A stretch of 64,000 bases of DNA from Flexilinea sp. (GCA_026645735.1 JAPKMT010000002.1:91530-155529), one strand, 5' to 3'; numbered from the stretch's first letter, positions 35,183-44,022 are shown. A program made the numbers and translations. The notes: a model not told the origin generated them from the letters alone.

Positions 35183-36142
35183 TTAAAGGACTTTTTTCGG
35201 CAATGTCAGCAGCAAGTCTGCAAGGTCCTTTGGAAGGGGAGCCTCAAATGTCTGAGGTTCCTGATGACCGGGCAGCGTAATCGTCAATTGATATGCATGC
35301 AGAAAATGTCTGTCGATTTCAAGAGAACTTTTATGATATCCATATAAAACATCTCCAACAATCGGACATTTTATAAAAGCAGCATGCACACGGATTTGAT
35401 GCGTCCGGCCTGTGAGCGGATGAGCTTCAATCAGTGTATGGTTTAAAAAACTCTCTTTTGTAAAATATTCCGTGATTGCTTCGCGGCTTTTTCCATTGGG
35501 AAGAATTGCCATTTTTTGGCGGCGAATCGGATCACGCCCGATCGGAGCATCAATTCTGCCAGTCGGAGTGGGCGGTTTTCCATCAACCAATGCCAAGTAA
35601 CGCTTGATAGTTTGTCGATCTTTGAATTGCTTTTGCAGATAAATGTGTGCTTTTTCATCTTTTGCCATCACGATGATGCCGGAAGTATCCCGATCCAAAC
35701 GATGCACTACACCGGGACGAATTTCTCCGCCAAAACTTTTCAAATCATCGCAATGCGCAAGCACAGCATGAACCAAAGTACCTGTTTCATGTCCAATGGA
35801 TGGATGAACAACCATCCCGGCTGGCTTGTTGATGATGATTGTCCGGTCATCTTCATAAATAATGTCCAGTGGAATTGGTTCTGGAATCAATGAAACTTCC
35901 TTGTTTTCTGGAAGCAGTACCTGGACATTTTGATCCGATGATATGATTTGTCCGCTTTTTCCTGCAGGAATACCATCCACAAGTACTCGTTGTTCACGGA
36001 TAAATTGCTGAATTCGGGAACGTGAATAATCGGTCAGCTTCTCCACCAGGAAAAGATCCAGGCGAATTTGATCGATTTCTTGTGGCTTGATGGATTTCCA
36101 TATTCCAGACAATTCGTAGTCTTTCTCATTCTTTTTATTCAT
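35183..36142 (-). CDS. rluD: RluD-type 23S rRNA pseudouridine synthase
   Basis: A 319-aa enzyme of the RluA family. An S4-like RNA-binding domain (RLDLFLVEKLTDYSRSRIQQFIREQRVLVDG, about 25-55) is followed by the catalytic domain with VVHRLDRDTSGIIVMAKDEKAH (catalytic Asp in HRLDRDTSG, near residue 152) and LIEAHPLTGRTHQIRVH. S4 plus this catalytic type fits RluD, which modifies helix 69 of 23S rRNA, but RluD and related paralogues cannot be fully separated by eye. Its start overlaps the end of lspA by 4 bp, the common lspA-rluD pairing. Confidence 0.9.
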   Translation of the reverse strand: MNKKNEKDYELSGIWKSIKPQEIDQIRLDLFLVEKLTDYSRSRIQQFIREQRVLVDGIPAGKSGQIISSDQNVQVLLPENKEVSLIPEPIPLDIIYEDDRTIIINKPAGMVVHPSIGHETGTLVHAVLAHCDDLKSFGGEIRPGVVHRLDRDTSGIIVMAKDEKAHIYLQKQFKDRQTIKRYLALVDGKPPTPTGRIDAPIGRDPIRRQKMAILPNGKSREAITEYFTKESFLNHTLIEAHPLTGRTHQIRVHAAFIKCPIVGDVLYGYHKSSLEIDRHFLHAYQLTITLPGHQEPQTFEAPLPKDLADLLLTLPKKVL

Positions 36143-36798
36143 AATTTAAAATCCGGGAGTTCGGGAATTTCCAAATTTTCGGTTTCACTATGAGGTTGTT
36201 CATTCTTAATCGCTTCGCTGACAGTAATGCTTTCGACACGAGCTGGATTAATTTCCGATGTTTTTAAGGTTGTCTCATCCAGCAGTTCTTTTTTTGCTTT
36301 CTCATCGGCTGTCCATGTGCCAATAATCAATATTATCGCACCGATGACGATTCCCATGTCAGCAATATTAAAAACCGGGAAATTTCCGATCCAAATAAAA
36401 TCAACCACATAACCGACATTCGGATTAATTCGGTCAATCAGGTTCCCGATCGCTCCACCCAATTGAAAAGCAATCGCGATCCGCCAAAATAAATTGTTGT
36501 CGATTGTTTTACGAAAAAACACGAGAATCACAAGGACAACCAACAATCCAATGATTGTAAACAACCATCCGCGCCCTTGAAACAAACCAAAGGCCACTCC
36601 TGTATTTTTCCAATGAATAATTCTGGCGTAGGGTTCAAGCCACTCCCACGGCATCCAGGTTTCCCTTAATTGAAGATTAATCCTAACCAGATACTTTGTA
36701 AACTGGTCCAGAACGATGATGATACCTGAAATTGTAAGTATTTCCAGATAAGATTTTAATTTTTTACTCAAAGGTTTCCTCCTCTGATTTTCATCCAA
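36139..36798 (-). CDS. lspA: lipoprotein signal peptidase with C-terminal extension
   Basis: Aspartic membrane peptidase that cleaves prolipoprotein signals after Lgt has acted. Four hydrophobic segments, NTGVAFGLFQG, and the two catalytic Asp motifs GNLIDRI and FNIADMGI. At 219 aa it is about 50 residues longer than the usual 150-170; the extra C-terminal part (TADEKAKKELL...IPELPDFKL) is acidic and low-complexity. It also has a longer N-terminus than usual. Overlaps rluD. Confidence 0.93.
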   Translation of the reverse strand: MDENQRRKPLSKKLKSYLEILTISGIIIVLDQFTKYLVRINLQLRETWMPWEWLEPYARIIHWKNTGVAFGLFQGRGWLFTIIGLLVVLVILVFFRKTIDNNLFWRIAIAFQLGGAIGNLIDRINPNVGYVVDFIWIGNFPVFNIADMGIVIGAIILIIGTWTADEKAKKELLDETTLKTSEINPARVESITVSEAIKNEQPHSETENLEIPELPDFKL

Positions 36799-36917
36799 AC
36801 CTTTTCGGTTGTGATCCCCTCACGAAACCGTTCCATTCTCATTATGTAATAAACTCGAAATTCATTATAACAAAAATAAATCATACGACACGGAGAATCA
36901 AAATATTGAGAGATTTT

Positions 36918-36970
36918 TCATTGTGATGTTAAGTTTGTTCTTCGCGTAAAACAACACCACAACAAACCTT
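36918..36970. repeat. decayed MITE inner-hairpin remnant
   Basis: TTGTGATGTTAAGTTTG and TAAAACAACACCACAACAA around TTCGCG resemble the inner stem of the dispersed element, but the outer repeats are not recognisable. The rest of the gap 36799-37309 is AT-rich, apart from the hairpin at 37216-37256. Confidence 0.4.
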
Positions 36971-37215
36971 CCCTTTTTTCAAAAAGAAAGAATGAATTTC
37001 ATGATTCTGATCGCTCAATGAAATGAATTGATGATTTTTTTCGAAAATCATGAAATCAATATCAGATTACTAAATGAATGGATCAATGGAATTTTGTAAT
37101 GAGGATCTTTCCGAAGAAATACTGTATAACGAGAAAATTGATAAGAGCAGTGAAATTACCCTTTGGAAAATGATGGTTTTATTCCGGAATTAGTAAAATT
37201 AGAAAGTGATTATTA

Positions 37216-37256
37216 AGGATTTCGGTGCGAAATTCAATATCTTACACCGAAATCCT
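37216..37256 (-). terminator. 12-bp hairpin downstream of the SIMPL-domain gene
   Basis: AGGATTTCGGTG (37216-37227) pairs perfectly with CACCGAAATCCT (37245-37256) across a 17-nt loop. It lies about 55 bp after the SIMPL gene stop. The T-run after it on the minus strand is weak (TTAATAAT), so it may be a terminator or only an RNA-stabilising hairpin. Confidence 0.55.
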
Positions 37257-37309
37257 ATGGGATCCAGAGTCTGACACTGTTAGAAGAACAGCGTCAAACC
37301 TTTACCAGC

Positions 37310-38044
37310 TTACAAACTGTACGCAAAGGACATTTCGACATCAACGTTGATGTTAACCAGACCAGGTTCCATCGAAGGAGATGATGCTCCATCACCGCCT
37401 CCGCCCATTCCCATCCGGGATGAGTAATCAAAACCGGTTGAATTGTCGCTGACTTTAATCGAGTCAACATTCCGAATGGTCACTCCCAATTTTTCAGCGA
37501 TTTTCTGAGCTTTGGTTGTTGCATCATCGATAGCCAGATTGCGGGCTTCATCGTAAGCCGATTCCCTGCCCGAAGAGTCGTATGTGATGCCGGTGATATT
37601 GTTTGCCCCGTTATTGACACATGAATCCAATACAGTATTTAATTTTGAAGCATCTCTGAGTGTGATCTCAAAAGAATAATAGACGGAATAGATATTTTCA
37701 TCCGGTCCGGCAGTATTATCGCGGTAATACTTCAACGAGCTGTATAACGAATATGAAATAGTCTTGATGTCTGCCTCTGCAATGCCAATGGACAACAATG
37801 CCGTCTTGACTGATTCGACTCTGCTTGAGTTTTCATTAATAGCCTCTTGGATATTCTCCTTTTCGGTATTGATTCCAATGGAAATTTTTACAATATCCGG
37901 AGGCAGAGACATGACGCCTCTTCCATTGACCTGAATCAACTGGATCCCATCAGCCGATGCTACGGAAGTCCATCCCAGGAAGACCGTCAGAACAAAAACA
38001 ACCAGAAAAATGGTTTGAGAAGAATTTTTTGTTAGGATTTTCAT
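37310..38044 (-). CDS. SIMPL/DUF541 domain secreted protein
   Basis: A 244-aa exported protein with a signal peptide (residues 10-31, ending around TSVASA) and a SIMPL (DUF541) domain from GIQLIQVNGRGVMSLPPDIVKISIGINTEKENIQEA through the AYDEARNLAIDDATTKAQKIAEKLGVTI helix to a C-terminal VNINVDVEMSFAY strand. Relatives (for example the BP26 family) form ring-shaped oligomers at the cell surface or periplasm; function is poorly defined. A GGAGA site precedes the ATG. Confidence 0.87.
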   Translation of the reverse strand: MKILTKNSSQTIFLVVFVLTVFLGWTSVASADGIQLIQVNGRGVMSLPPDIVKISIGINTEKENIQEAINENSSRVESVKTALLSIGIAEADIKTISYSLYSSLKYYRDNTAGPDENIYSVYYSFEITLRDASKLNTVLDSCVNNGANNITGITYDSSGRESAYDEARNLAIDDATTKAQKIAEKLGVTIRNVDSIKVSDNSTGFDYSSRMGMGGGGDGASSPSMEPGLVNINVDVEMSFAYSL

Positions 38045-38428
38045 AGGTTCTCCATTTCTTTTTTTAAACGATTCTATTGATTAATACGATCATGAAACGT
38101 TTTTGTTTCAACCTGAATTGAATTCAAATTGTATGAATTATCGGTTTCAAGTTCATTATTGTAATGTTTGGGAACTTCACGGTCAAGCAGCAAGCGTTCA
38201 ATTCTTATTCAAAACGTAAGTCATATTCTTATGTAACTTTTTTTCGGCGAGCGTGCTCCCTTATTCAGCAAAACGATAAGAACATCAATGAATTATTTTC
38301 ATATTCCGAAATGCTATCCCTTATTTCGAAATCCTGTTTTTCACCTGTTATAATTGCTTTTGCCGGAAATCCGGTTGATCATTATTAATTTTCCGGGGAA
38401 GCCATCACCCGATTGACAAAGAGGAAGC
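38045..38428. other. divergent intergenic region between the SIMPL gene and prfA
   Basis: No gene. A plus-strand hairpin ACGTAAG-TCATATT-CTTATGT (38214-38234) followed by a run of seven T at 38238-38244 looks like a weak terminator or attenuator ahead of prfA, although no plus-strand gene precedes it. Otherwise featureless. Confidence 0.45.
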
Positions 38429-39487
38429 ATGCTTGAAAAAATAGACGCGATCGAGTCACGTTATGAGGAGATAAATCAATTAATTGAACACAACACGGAT
38501 GACTTTCAAAAAACTGCGGAGTTAATGAAAGAACGATCTGATATAGAAGAAATTGTCGAAAAAGGCAGACTGTATAAGCAAACTTTAGTTCAGATTGATG
38601 AAGCAAGAGAACTTGAAAAAGATCCGGAAATGGCAGAATTGGCTGCCGCAGAATTGGAAGAGTTAATCCCCAGAGTCACTGAACTTGAAAAAGAAATCCG
38701 TAATCTATTAATTCCCAAAGATCCCCGTGATACGAAAAATGTCATCATCGAAATCCGTGCCGGAACGGGCGGCGATGAGGCTGCCATATTTGCTTCCGAT
38801 CTTTTCAGAATGTACAGTCATTATGCTGAAGCACGTCACTGGCATTTGGAAATTTTATCTGCAAATGAAATCGGAGTTGGCGGCTATAAAGAAATAACCT
38901 TTATGGTAAAAGGAAAAGGAGCATACTCACGCTTAAAATTTGAATCCGGTACCCACCGTGTTCAGCGTGTTCCAATTACTGAATCCCAGGGAAGGATTCA
39001 TACATCAGCAGTGACCGTAGCAGTCCTGGCGGAAGTAGAAGATGTGGATATACAAATTCCGGAATCCGATATAAAAATCGAAGTATACAAATCAGCCGGA
39101 GCCGGTGGTCAGAACGTCCAAAAGAACTCAACTGCCGTACGATTAATTCACACCCCCACCGGGATGGTCATTACCTGTCAGGATGAAAGATCACAGCTAC
39201 AGAATAAAACACGAGCGATGAGCATCCTGCGTGCACGTCTTTATGACATGGAACAACAAAAACGGCAGGACGAATTGGATGCAACACGCCGGTCAATGGT
39301 GGGAACCGGCGATCGTTCCGAAAAAATCAGAACGTATAATTATCCTCAATCTCGTGTCACAGACCATCGAATCAATGTTTCTTCTTTTAATCTGTCGGGG
39401 GTCATGAATGGCGATCTGGACATTTTTATTGACGAGCTGATCCTCAAAGATGAAACCGAACGGTTATCAGTATCGAATCAGGAATAA
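38429..39487 (+). CDS. prfA: peptide chain release factor 1
   Basis: Recognises UAA/UAG and triggers peptidyl-tRNA hydrolysis. The 352-aa protein has the catalytic GGQ at 226-228 (AGAGGQNVQKNSTAVRL) and the codon-recognition P-x-T as P182-I183-T184 in RVPITESQGRIHTS. The start follows AGAGGAAGC. It leads a plus-strand cluster in which PrmC, which methylates the GGQ glutamine, follows 9 bp later. Confidence 0.97.
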   Translation: MLEKIDAIESRYEEINQLIEHNTDDFQKTAELMKERSDIEEIVEKGRLYKQTLVQIDEARELEKDPEMAELAAAELEELIPRVTELEKEIRNLLIPKDPRDTKNVIIEIRAGTGGDEAAIFASDLFRMYSHYAEARHWHLEILSANEIGVGGYKEITFMVKGKGAYSRLKFESGTHRVQRVPITESQGRIHTSAVTVAVLAEVEDVDIQIPESDIKIEVYKSAGAGGQNVQKNSTAVRLIHTPTGMVITCQDERSQLQNKTRAMSILRARLYDMEQQKRQDELDATRRSMVGTGDRSEKIRTYNYPQSRVTDHRINVSSFNLSGVMNGDLDIFIDELILKDETERLSVSNQE

Positions 39488-39496
39488 TCCGTAAAG

Positions 39497-40351
39497 ATGA
39501 CAATTGGTGAAGCATTGGAGTATATTCGGCTGATGCTGTTATCTGGTGATATCAGCGAGACTCCATCGTTGGATGCCCAGGAAATTCTTGAAAAAGCAAC
39601 AGGACTTCACAGGCCGGTCCTTCTTACACATCCTGATAAAAATCTTTCTGAAATTGAAAAACAAAACATATTGAAAATGACTGAGCGGCTCATGCAGCAT
39701 GAGCCGCTTCCTTACATTCTGGGGGAATGGGGATTCTTTGGTAATTCGTTTATTGTAACTTCGGACGTTCTGATTCCTCGACCGGAAACTGAAATGCTTG
39801 TTGAAAAAGCAATCCAATGGTTGAAACAGAATGCAAAAGTTCGATACGCAGTCGATATCGGTACCGGATCCGGTTGTATTGCGCTTTCAATCCTGAAATC
39901 ATTGCAGGATCAGGAAATTTATTTTTATTCCACAGATATATCTTTTGATGCTCTTTTGGTTGCCAGAAAAAATACAATTCGGATGGGATTCGATCGAAAA
40001 AATTTATTATTACAGGGAGATCTTGCCAGTCCGGTCAAAGGACCTTTGGGTCTGGTCTGTGCGAATCTGCCATATATCCCTTCGGAACGCTGTAAGATAT
40101 TGAATGTCGCAAAAACCGAGCCAATCCTCGCATTGGATGGAGGAAGGGATGGATTTGAACACTACCGAAAACTTTTTAAAGACATACAAAATAAGCTTCT
40201 TCCAAAAGCGATAATCTTATGTGAAATCGAATACTCTCAAAAAAATATTGCTCTCAAAGCAGCAAACTCTTATTTTCCGAAGGCACAAATTTCAGTTGAT
40301 AATGATTATTATGGCATGCCAAGAATTTTATCCATTCAAATACAGGAGTAA
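39497..40351 (+). CDS. prmC: peptide chain release factor N5-glutamine methyltransferase
   Basis: SAM-dependent methylation of the GGQ glutamine in release factors. The 284-aa protein has the N-terminal helical domain and LPYILGEWGFFG, the SAM motif VDIGTGSGCIALSIL at 119-133, and the active-site motif as ANLPY at 189-193, where the usual sequence is NPPY. The Pro to Leu change leaves the catalytic Asn and the Tyr in place, so activity is still expected. The operon position after prfA supports the name. Confidence 0.93.
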   Translation: MTIGEALEYIRLMLLSGDISETPSLDAQEILEKATGLHRPVLLTHPDKNLSEIEKQNILKMTERLMQHEPLPYILGEWGFFGNSFIVTSDVLIPRPETEMLVEKAIQWLKQNAKVRYAVDIGTGSGCIALSILKSLQDQEIYFYSTDISFDALLVARKNTIRMGFDRKNLLLQGDLASPVKGPLGLVCANLPYIPSERCKILNVAKTEPILALDGGRDGFEHYRKLFKDIQNKLLPKAIILCEIEYSQKNIALKAANSYFPKAQISVDNDYYGMPRILSIQIQE

Positions 40352-40353
40352 TT

Positions 40354-40974
40354 TTGATAAATACCTTACAAATCTCCTCTCAGGAACAACAACGGACTGC
40401 ACTGCTCTCTGCCTGTCAGATACTTCTTGCAGGAGGAATTATCGCTCTCCCGACAGACACCGTTTATGGTATTGCCGCATCTGCGAGGAATGCAGCAGCA
40501 ATTGACAGATTATTTAAGGTAAAAGAAAGAGAAATCAGCAAATCGATAGCGGTTTTACTGGGTGATGTTTCTCAGGCAACAATAATAGCAAAAAATTTCT
40601 CACACAAAGCTGAAATCCTTGCAGAGAAATTTTGGCCGGGCGGATTAACGATCATCGTATCGAAAAAAACCGATCTTCCTCCAAATATTTCAAGCAACGA
40701 TAAAATTGGCCTCAGAATTCCAGATCACCCTTTTGTTCGGGAATTAATTCGAAAAACCGGCCCTCTTGCAACTACTTCAGCCAATTTATCCGGTCAACCG
40801 GCAGCGAAAACGGTTGAAGAATTTCGCTCTATTCTTGGCGATCAACTGGATCTCATCATTGATGGTGGAACGGTTACAGGTGGTATTGCATCAACAGTAG
40901 TTGACTGCACAGTGGATCCTGTTAAGATTCTACGAGAAGGGACAATTTCATCTGAAAAAATTTTTGCATGTTAA
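40354..40974 (+). CDS. L-threonylcarbamoyladenylate synthase (Sua5/YwlC/YrdC)
   Basis: Makes threonylcarbamoyl-AMP for the t6A modification of tRNA position 37. The 206-aa protein has the YrdC core: GGIIALPTDTVYGIAASA at about 26-43, KVKEREISKSIAVLL near 55-70, FWPGGLTIIV near 94, and TSANLSGQPAAKTVEE near 140. It lacks the extra Sua5 C-terminal domain. It starts with TTG, overlapping the Shine-Dalgarno-like AGGAG at the end of prmC. The prfA-prmC-sua5 gene order is common in bacteria. Confidence 0.92.
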   Translation: MINTLQISSQEQQRTALLSACQILLAGGIIALPTDTVYGIAASARNAAAIDRLFKVKEREISKSIAVLLGDVSQATIIAKNFSHKAEILAEKFWPGGLTIIVSKKTDLPPNISSNDKIGLRIPDHPFVRELIRKTGPLATTSANLSGQPAAKTVEEFRSILGDQLDLIIDGGTVTGGIASTVVDCTVDPVKILREGTISSEKIFAC

Positions 40975-42122
40975 GAAATAAGGGTATTAATATTCATAAT
41001 TTCTTTCTGATTCTTCTGTCAGTAGTTTTCAGCAGTTGTTCTCCAACGTTGATTCGGGACGGTATCAAAGAAAAATTCAACGATTTCTTTATCGTGAAAA
41101 CAATTACCTTGCCGGTCCTTGCAACGGCCAGACCTTCAAGAACACCTGTAATAACCATAACACCTTCTCAGGCAATGACAACGGTTCTCCCCAGTGCGAC
41201 ATTTACTGCGACACAAAAACCAGTTTTTACTCCAACACAGGTAGTTGCTGACATTTCATTATTTCAGGAGTCTTCTTCTGATTTTTTGGAAATCGTTACA
41301 GATGTAACCATACCGGATGGAACGGTTTTTGCTCCCAACGAAATGTTTATTAAAAGCTGGCGCATTAAAAATGCCGGGAATCAGGTTTGGAATGATGAAT
41401 ATCGGATCGTCATCGGATATTCGAATCCGTTTGGATCCCCCCAAATGGCACGGGCAGTATTTATCCAAGAGACCGATTTAATTGATTTTGCGATCAGTTC
41501 CTGGGGACCACGCCAGTATAATGTTCGTAATGGCGGGACTGTTGACCTAGCCATTCCGCTTCAGGCTCCCAATACTCCCGGGGATTACCTTGCCGAGTTT
41601 TTTCTGATCAATTCAGAAGATGAAATCGTTACGCCAAAATTTTGGATTCAGTTTAAAGTAGAATTGAATCCGGAACAAATTGCCGGGACAAACACCGCAG
41701 CAGTACAATTAAGCCAAACCTCTGACCTGACTGTAACTCCCACATTGTCACCGACTCCTGAAAACGTTCCCTATGATTGGACTGGCCAATGGCTTCTCCG
41801 TGATCCATTTGACCCCGTTATGATCAATACTACCTGGGGTTGGCTCACACAAAATGGACAAGAAGTCCGGGGATTTTTTTATGATGCACAAGGTGAACCA
41901 GTTTTAATGGAAGCTTCAGCCTCAAAGGATGGGAGATCGCTGGATGGAAAATTTGCCTGGCCCTGGCAAAACAGAGCAGCCCCTTTCACCTGGCGAATGT
42001 TGGCCAACCGAAATCAGTTTTATTCTGTAACCGAAGATGGGAAAATGGCTTTCGGAAGTATGTGTGGGGGAAGGAACAACCAACCGTTGCCTGAATATTG
42101 TTCCATGCCTTCCGGAGATTGA
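40968..42122 (+). CDS. lipoprotein with NBR1-type Ig-like domain
   Basis: A 384-aa exported lipoprotein: hydrophobic N-terminus, lipobox VFSSC with Cys near residue 24, and a Thr/Pro-rich spacer (about 45-85). An NBR1-like Ig domain follows at about 100-225 (IPDGTVFAPNEMFIKSWRIKNAGNQVWNDEYRIVI...GDYLAEFFLI), then a second Pro/Thr linker and a C-terminal domain (about 265-384: WTGQWLLRDP...GKFAWPWQNRAAPF...CGGR). The NBR1-Ig fold is a surface or adhesion module in Chloroflexi. It overlaps the sua5 stop by 7 bp. Confidence 0.8.
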   Translation: MLRNKGINIHNFFLILLSVVFSSCSPTLIRDGIKEKFNDFFIVKTITLPVLATARPSRTPVITITPSQAMTTVLPSATFTATQKPVFTPTQVVADISLFQESSSDFLEIVTDVTIPDGTVFAPNEMFIKSWRIKNAGNQVWNDEYRIVIGYSNPFGSPQMARAVFIQETDLIDFAISSWGPRQYNVRNGGTVDLAIPLQAPNTPGDYLAEFFLINSEDEIVTPKFWIQFKVELNPEQIAGTNTAAVQLSQTSDLTVTPTLSPTPENVPYDWTGQWLLRDPFDPVMINTTWGWLTQNGQEVRGFFYDAQGEPVLMEASASKDGRSLDGKFAWPWQNRAAPFTWRMLANRNQFYSVTEDGKMAFGSMCGGRNNQPLPEYCSMPSGD

Positions 42123-42168
42123 ATCAACACAAAATTTATCGATTCTTTTTGCCAAACAAAGGATTCTC

Positions 42169-42474
42169 ATGAAAACAATCGAGGAATTATCACAAATAAT
42201 GACAGATCTGGTCAAATCAAAAGGCTGGTTTGACGAAGATACAAAACGAAAACAGACTCCTCGCAATATGGCATGCAGCCTTAGCATTGAGGCGGCTGAG
42301 GTATTAGAGCATTTTCAATGGAGCGAAGAAATACTCCATAAAGACGAATTGGCATCTGAGTTGGCTGATGTTTTCCTGTACCTCTTGCAGTTGGCAAAAA
42401 TCAGTGAAATCGATCTCGAAGAAGCAGTACTCCGAAAAATCGAAGTAAATTACGGCAGAACATGGGATCAATAA
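42169..42474 (+). CDS. MazG-like nucleotide pyrophosphohydrolase
   Basis: A 101-aa single-domain all-alpha NTP pyrophosphatase, similar to the DCTPP1/MazG-like group that removes non-canonical or excess dNTPs. The metal motif is visible: EAAEVLEHFQWSE then ELASELADVFLYLLQLAKI (E-x-x-E ... E-x-x-D pattern). I take the ATG at 42169, preceded by AAAGGA, not the longer frame overlapping the lipoprotein gene. It is the last gene of the prfA cluster. Confidence 0.87.
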   Translation: MKTIEELSQIMTDLVKSKGWFDEDTKRKQTPRNMACSLSIEAAEVLEHFQWSEEILHKDELASELADVFLYLLQLAKISEIDLEEAVLRKIEVNYGRTWDQ

Positions 42475-42531
42475 AGCAAAAACTTGATATTTCGGATCTC
42501 TTTTCGAAAAATAAAAATCTACCCATATTTT

Positions 42532-42654
42532 CAGCGATTCAAATTATTAGAGGGATAATTTGTTGTAGTGTTGTTTTTGCGCTACGCGCAAAAACAACAC
42601 TACAACAATCTCTCTCTTTTTTCTCATAAGGTTTTATCATATTTCGAATTACTG
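42532..42654 (+). mobile_element. nested-palindrome MITE, full-length copy G
   Basis: A 123-bp element with a perfect 9-bp target duplication CCATATTTT (42523-42531 and 42655-42663). The inner stem is 23 bp, perfect (42560-42582 with 42586-42608), with a 3-nt TAC loop. It carries the GTAGTG/CACTAC variant. The right spacer is TCTCTCTCTTTTTTCTCATAAGG-like (subfamily 2). It lies 58 bp after the MazG-like stop. Confidence 0.92.
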
Positions 42655-42749
42655 CCATATTTTCATCTAATAAAAATAAAAGCATCGTTATACTTAAAAG
42701 AAGGGAAAAAAACCAACATTAGATAGGCCCAATTTGTTTCATCCAGAAT

Positions 42750-42870
42750 CAGCGATTCGAAGTGTGAGAGGAATGATTTGTTATTGTGTTGTTTTTGCGC
42801 GAAGCGCAAAAACAACACAATAACAAGTTTTCTCTTTTCTCAGAAGGCTTTTCCATATTTCTAATAGCTG
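42750..42870 (+). mobile_element. nested-palindrome MITE, full-length copy H
   Basis: A 121-bp element only 95 bp after copy G, with a perfect 9-bp target duplication ATCCAGAAT (42741-42749 and 42871-42879). The inner stem is 23 bp, perfect (42778-42800 with 42804-42826), loop GAA, with the GTTATTG/CAATAAC variant. It ends 15 bp before the dihydroorotase-like start codon, so it displaces any ancestral promoter or ribosome site there. Confidence 0.92.
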
Positions 42871-42885
42871 ATCCAGAATTTAATT

Positions 42886-44007
42886 ATGAATCTTATCAAT
42901 GGTACACTGTGTCCAATACACAGATCCATGATATGCAAAGGAAGGGATCAAATGCATACTTTACCTGGTCTAATTGATATCCAAACACATCGGTTTGGAA
43001 CAGCCTCGGATCAAAAAGAAGACTGGATCAGCCTTTCATCGGCAGCAGTTGCTGGTGGTTTTACATCGATTCTTGTTCATTCTGATTCTGAAATCAATTT
43101 GTGTGATTTTTTAAGTCTGAATAACACCTCCAATCTTGCCGCCCGTGATGCTGTCTGTGAGATTGGATTTGTTGCAGCTGCCACCGTTGAAAATGCACGC
43201 AGCTTGGAAGAAATCAAGGATGCTGTTGCTGTATTATTATCCGGGTCATCTACAGATGATACATCAATTTTAAATAATATGCATGCATTGAATTACGTAT
43301 TTCGATCCTGGTCTGACGATAAACCCATTTGCGTTGATGCGAACATTAAACAGCTTGGAGCCATTTTATTTACTTCAAAAATTCATAATCAGCCGATTCA
43401 TATTTTAAATGTTTCCACTCGGGAGCAGATTGATTTGATTCGCGAGGCTAAAGAATTAAAAACGAACGTGACCTGCTCCGTGGCTCCACATCATCTTTTC
43501 CTGAGTCAAAAACACAGCCGGAAACTGTCCACAGAAAATATGGCGCTAATCCCGGATCTCGCAACAGAAGAAGATCGCAAGGCGATTTGGAAAAATATTC
43601 ATTTGATTGACTGTTTTTCCTCAGACCATCTCGGAATCGGTATCAATTCTTTGGAAGGAAAACCCACCGGCAATGGATACTCTGGATTAGAAACAGCGCT
43701 TTCTTTATATCTATACGCAGTCAAGGGCGGTTTTCTGACACTGGAAGACATCATCGCACGTTGTTACACAAATCCAATGAAAATATTTAACATGCCGGAA
43801 CAGACCGATTCATGGATTGAAATTGATTTTGATAACACCTGGATTATCGATTCATCCATTTTCAAATCCAATATAAAAAGATCTCCTTTTTCCGGATTAG
43901 AATTGCCCGGGAAAGTTCTAAAAACGGTAATTCGAGGAGAGACTGTGTTTGAAAATGGAGAGATCATTCGAAAACAAGGATCCGGTTCAACGATTCAACC
44001 TTTATAA
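42886..44007 (+). CDS. dihydroorotase-like amidohydrolase, probably not a normal DHOase
   Basis: A 373-aa protein of the cyclic amidohydrolase superfamily. LPGLIDIQTHRFGTA at 26-40 aligns with the PGLIDxHxHLR start of dihydroorotases, but the first metal-binding His is Gln (Q33). IHILNVST and VAPHHLFLS match the usual HI/HVST and TPHHL segments, and CFSSDHLG replaces the TDHAPH region. The N-terminal small domain is much shorter than normal. It may be a structural, non-catalytic DHOase-like subunit or have a changed reaction. Followed 15 bp later by lplA. No clear Shine-Dalgarno precedes the ATG. Confidence 0.7.
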   Translation: MNLINGTLCPIHRSMICKGRDQMHTLPGLIDIQTHRFGTASDQKEDWISLSSAAVAGGFTSILVHSDSEINLCDFLSLNNTSNLAARDAVCEIGFVAAATVENARSLEEIKDAVAVLLSGSSTDDTSILNNMHALNYVFRSWSDDKPICVDANIKQLGAILFTSKIHNQPIHILNVSTREQIDLIREAKELKTNVTCSVAPHHLFLSQKHSRKLSTENMALIPDLATEEDRKAIWKNIHLIDCFSSDHLGIGINSLEGKPTGNGYSGLETALSLYLYAVKGGFLTLEDIIARCYTNPMKIFNMPEQTDSWIEIDFDNTWIIDSSIFKSNIKRSPFSGLELPGKVLKTVIRGETVFENGEIIRKQGSGSTIQPL

Positions 44008-44022
44008 CGAAGGATAAATCGG

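Noticed and set aside
42560..42608. Inner MITE hairpins as Rho-independent terminators
   Set aside because: The right arm is followed by CTC- or TCTC-type mixed sequence, not a T-run, and the stems are too AT/GT-rich at the base; a termination role is possible but unsupported.
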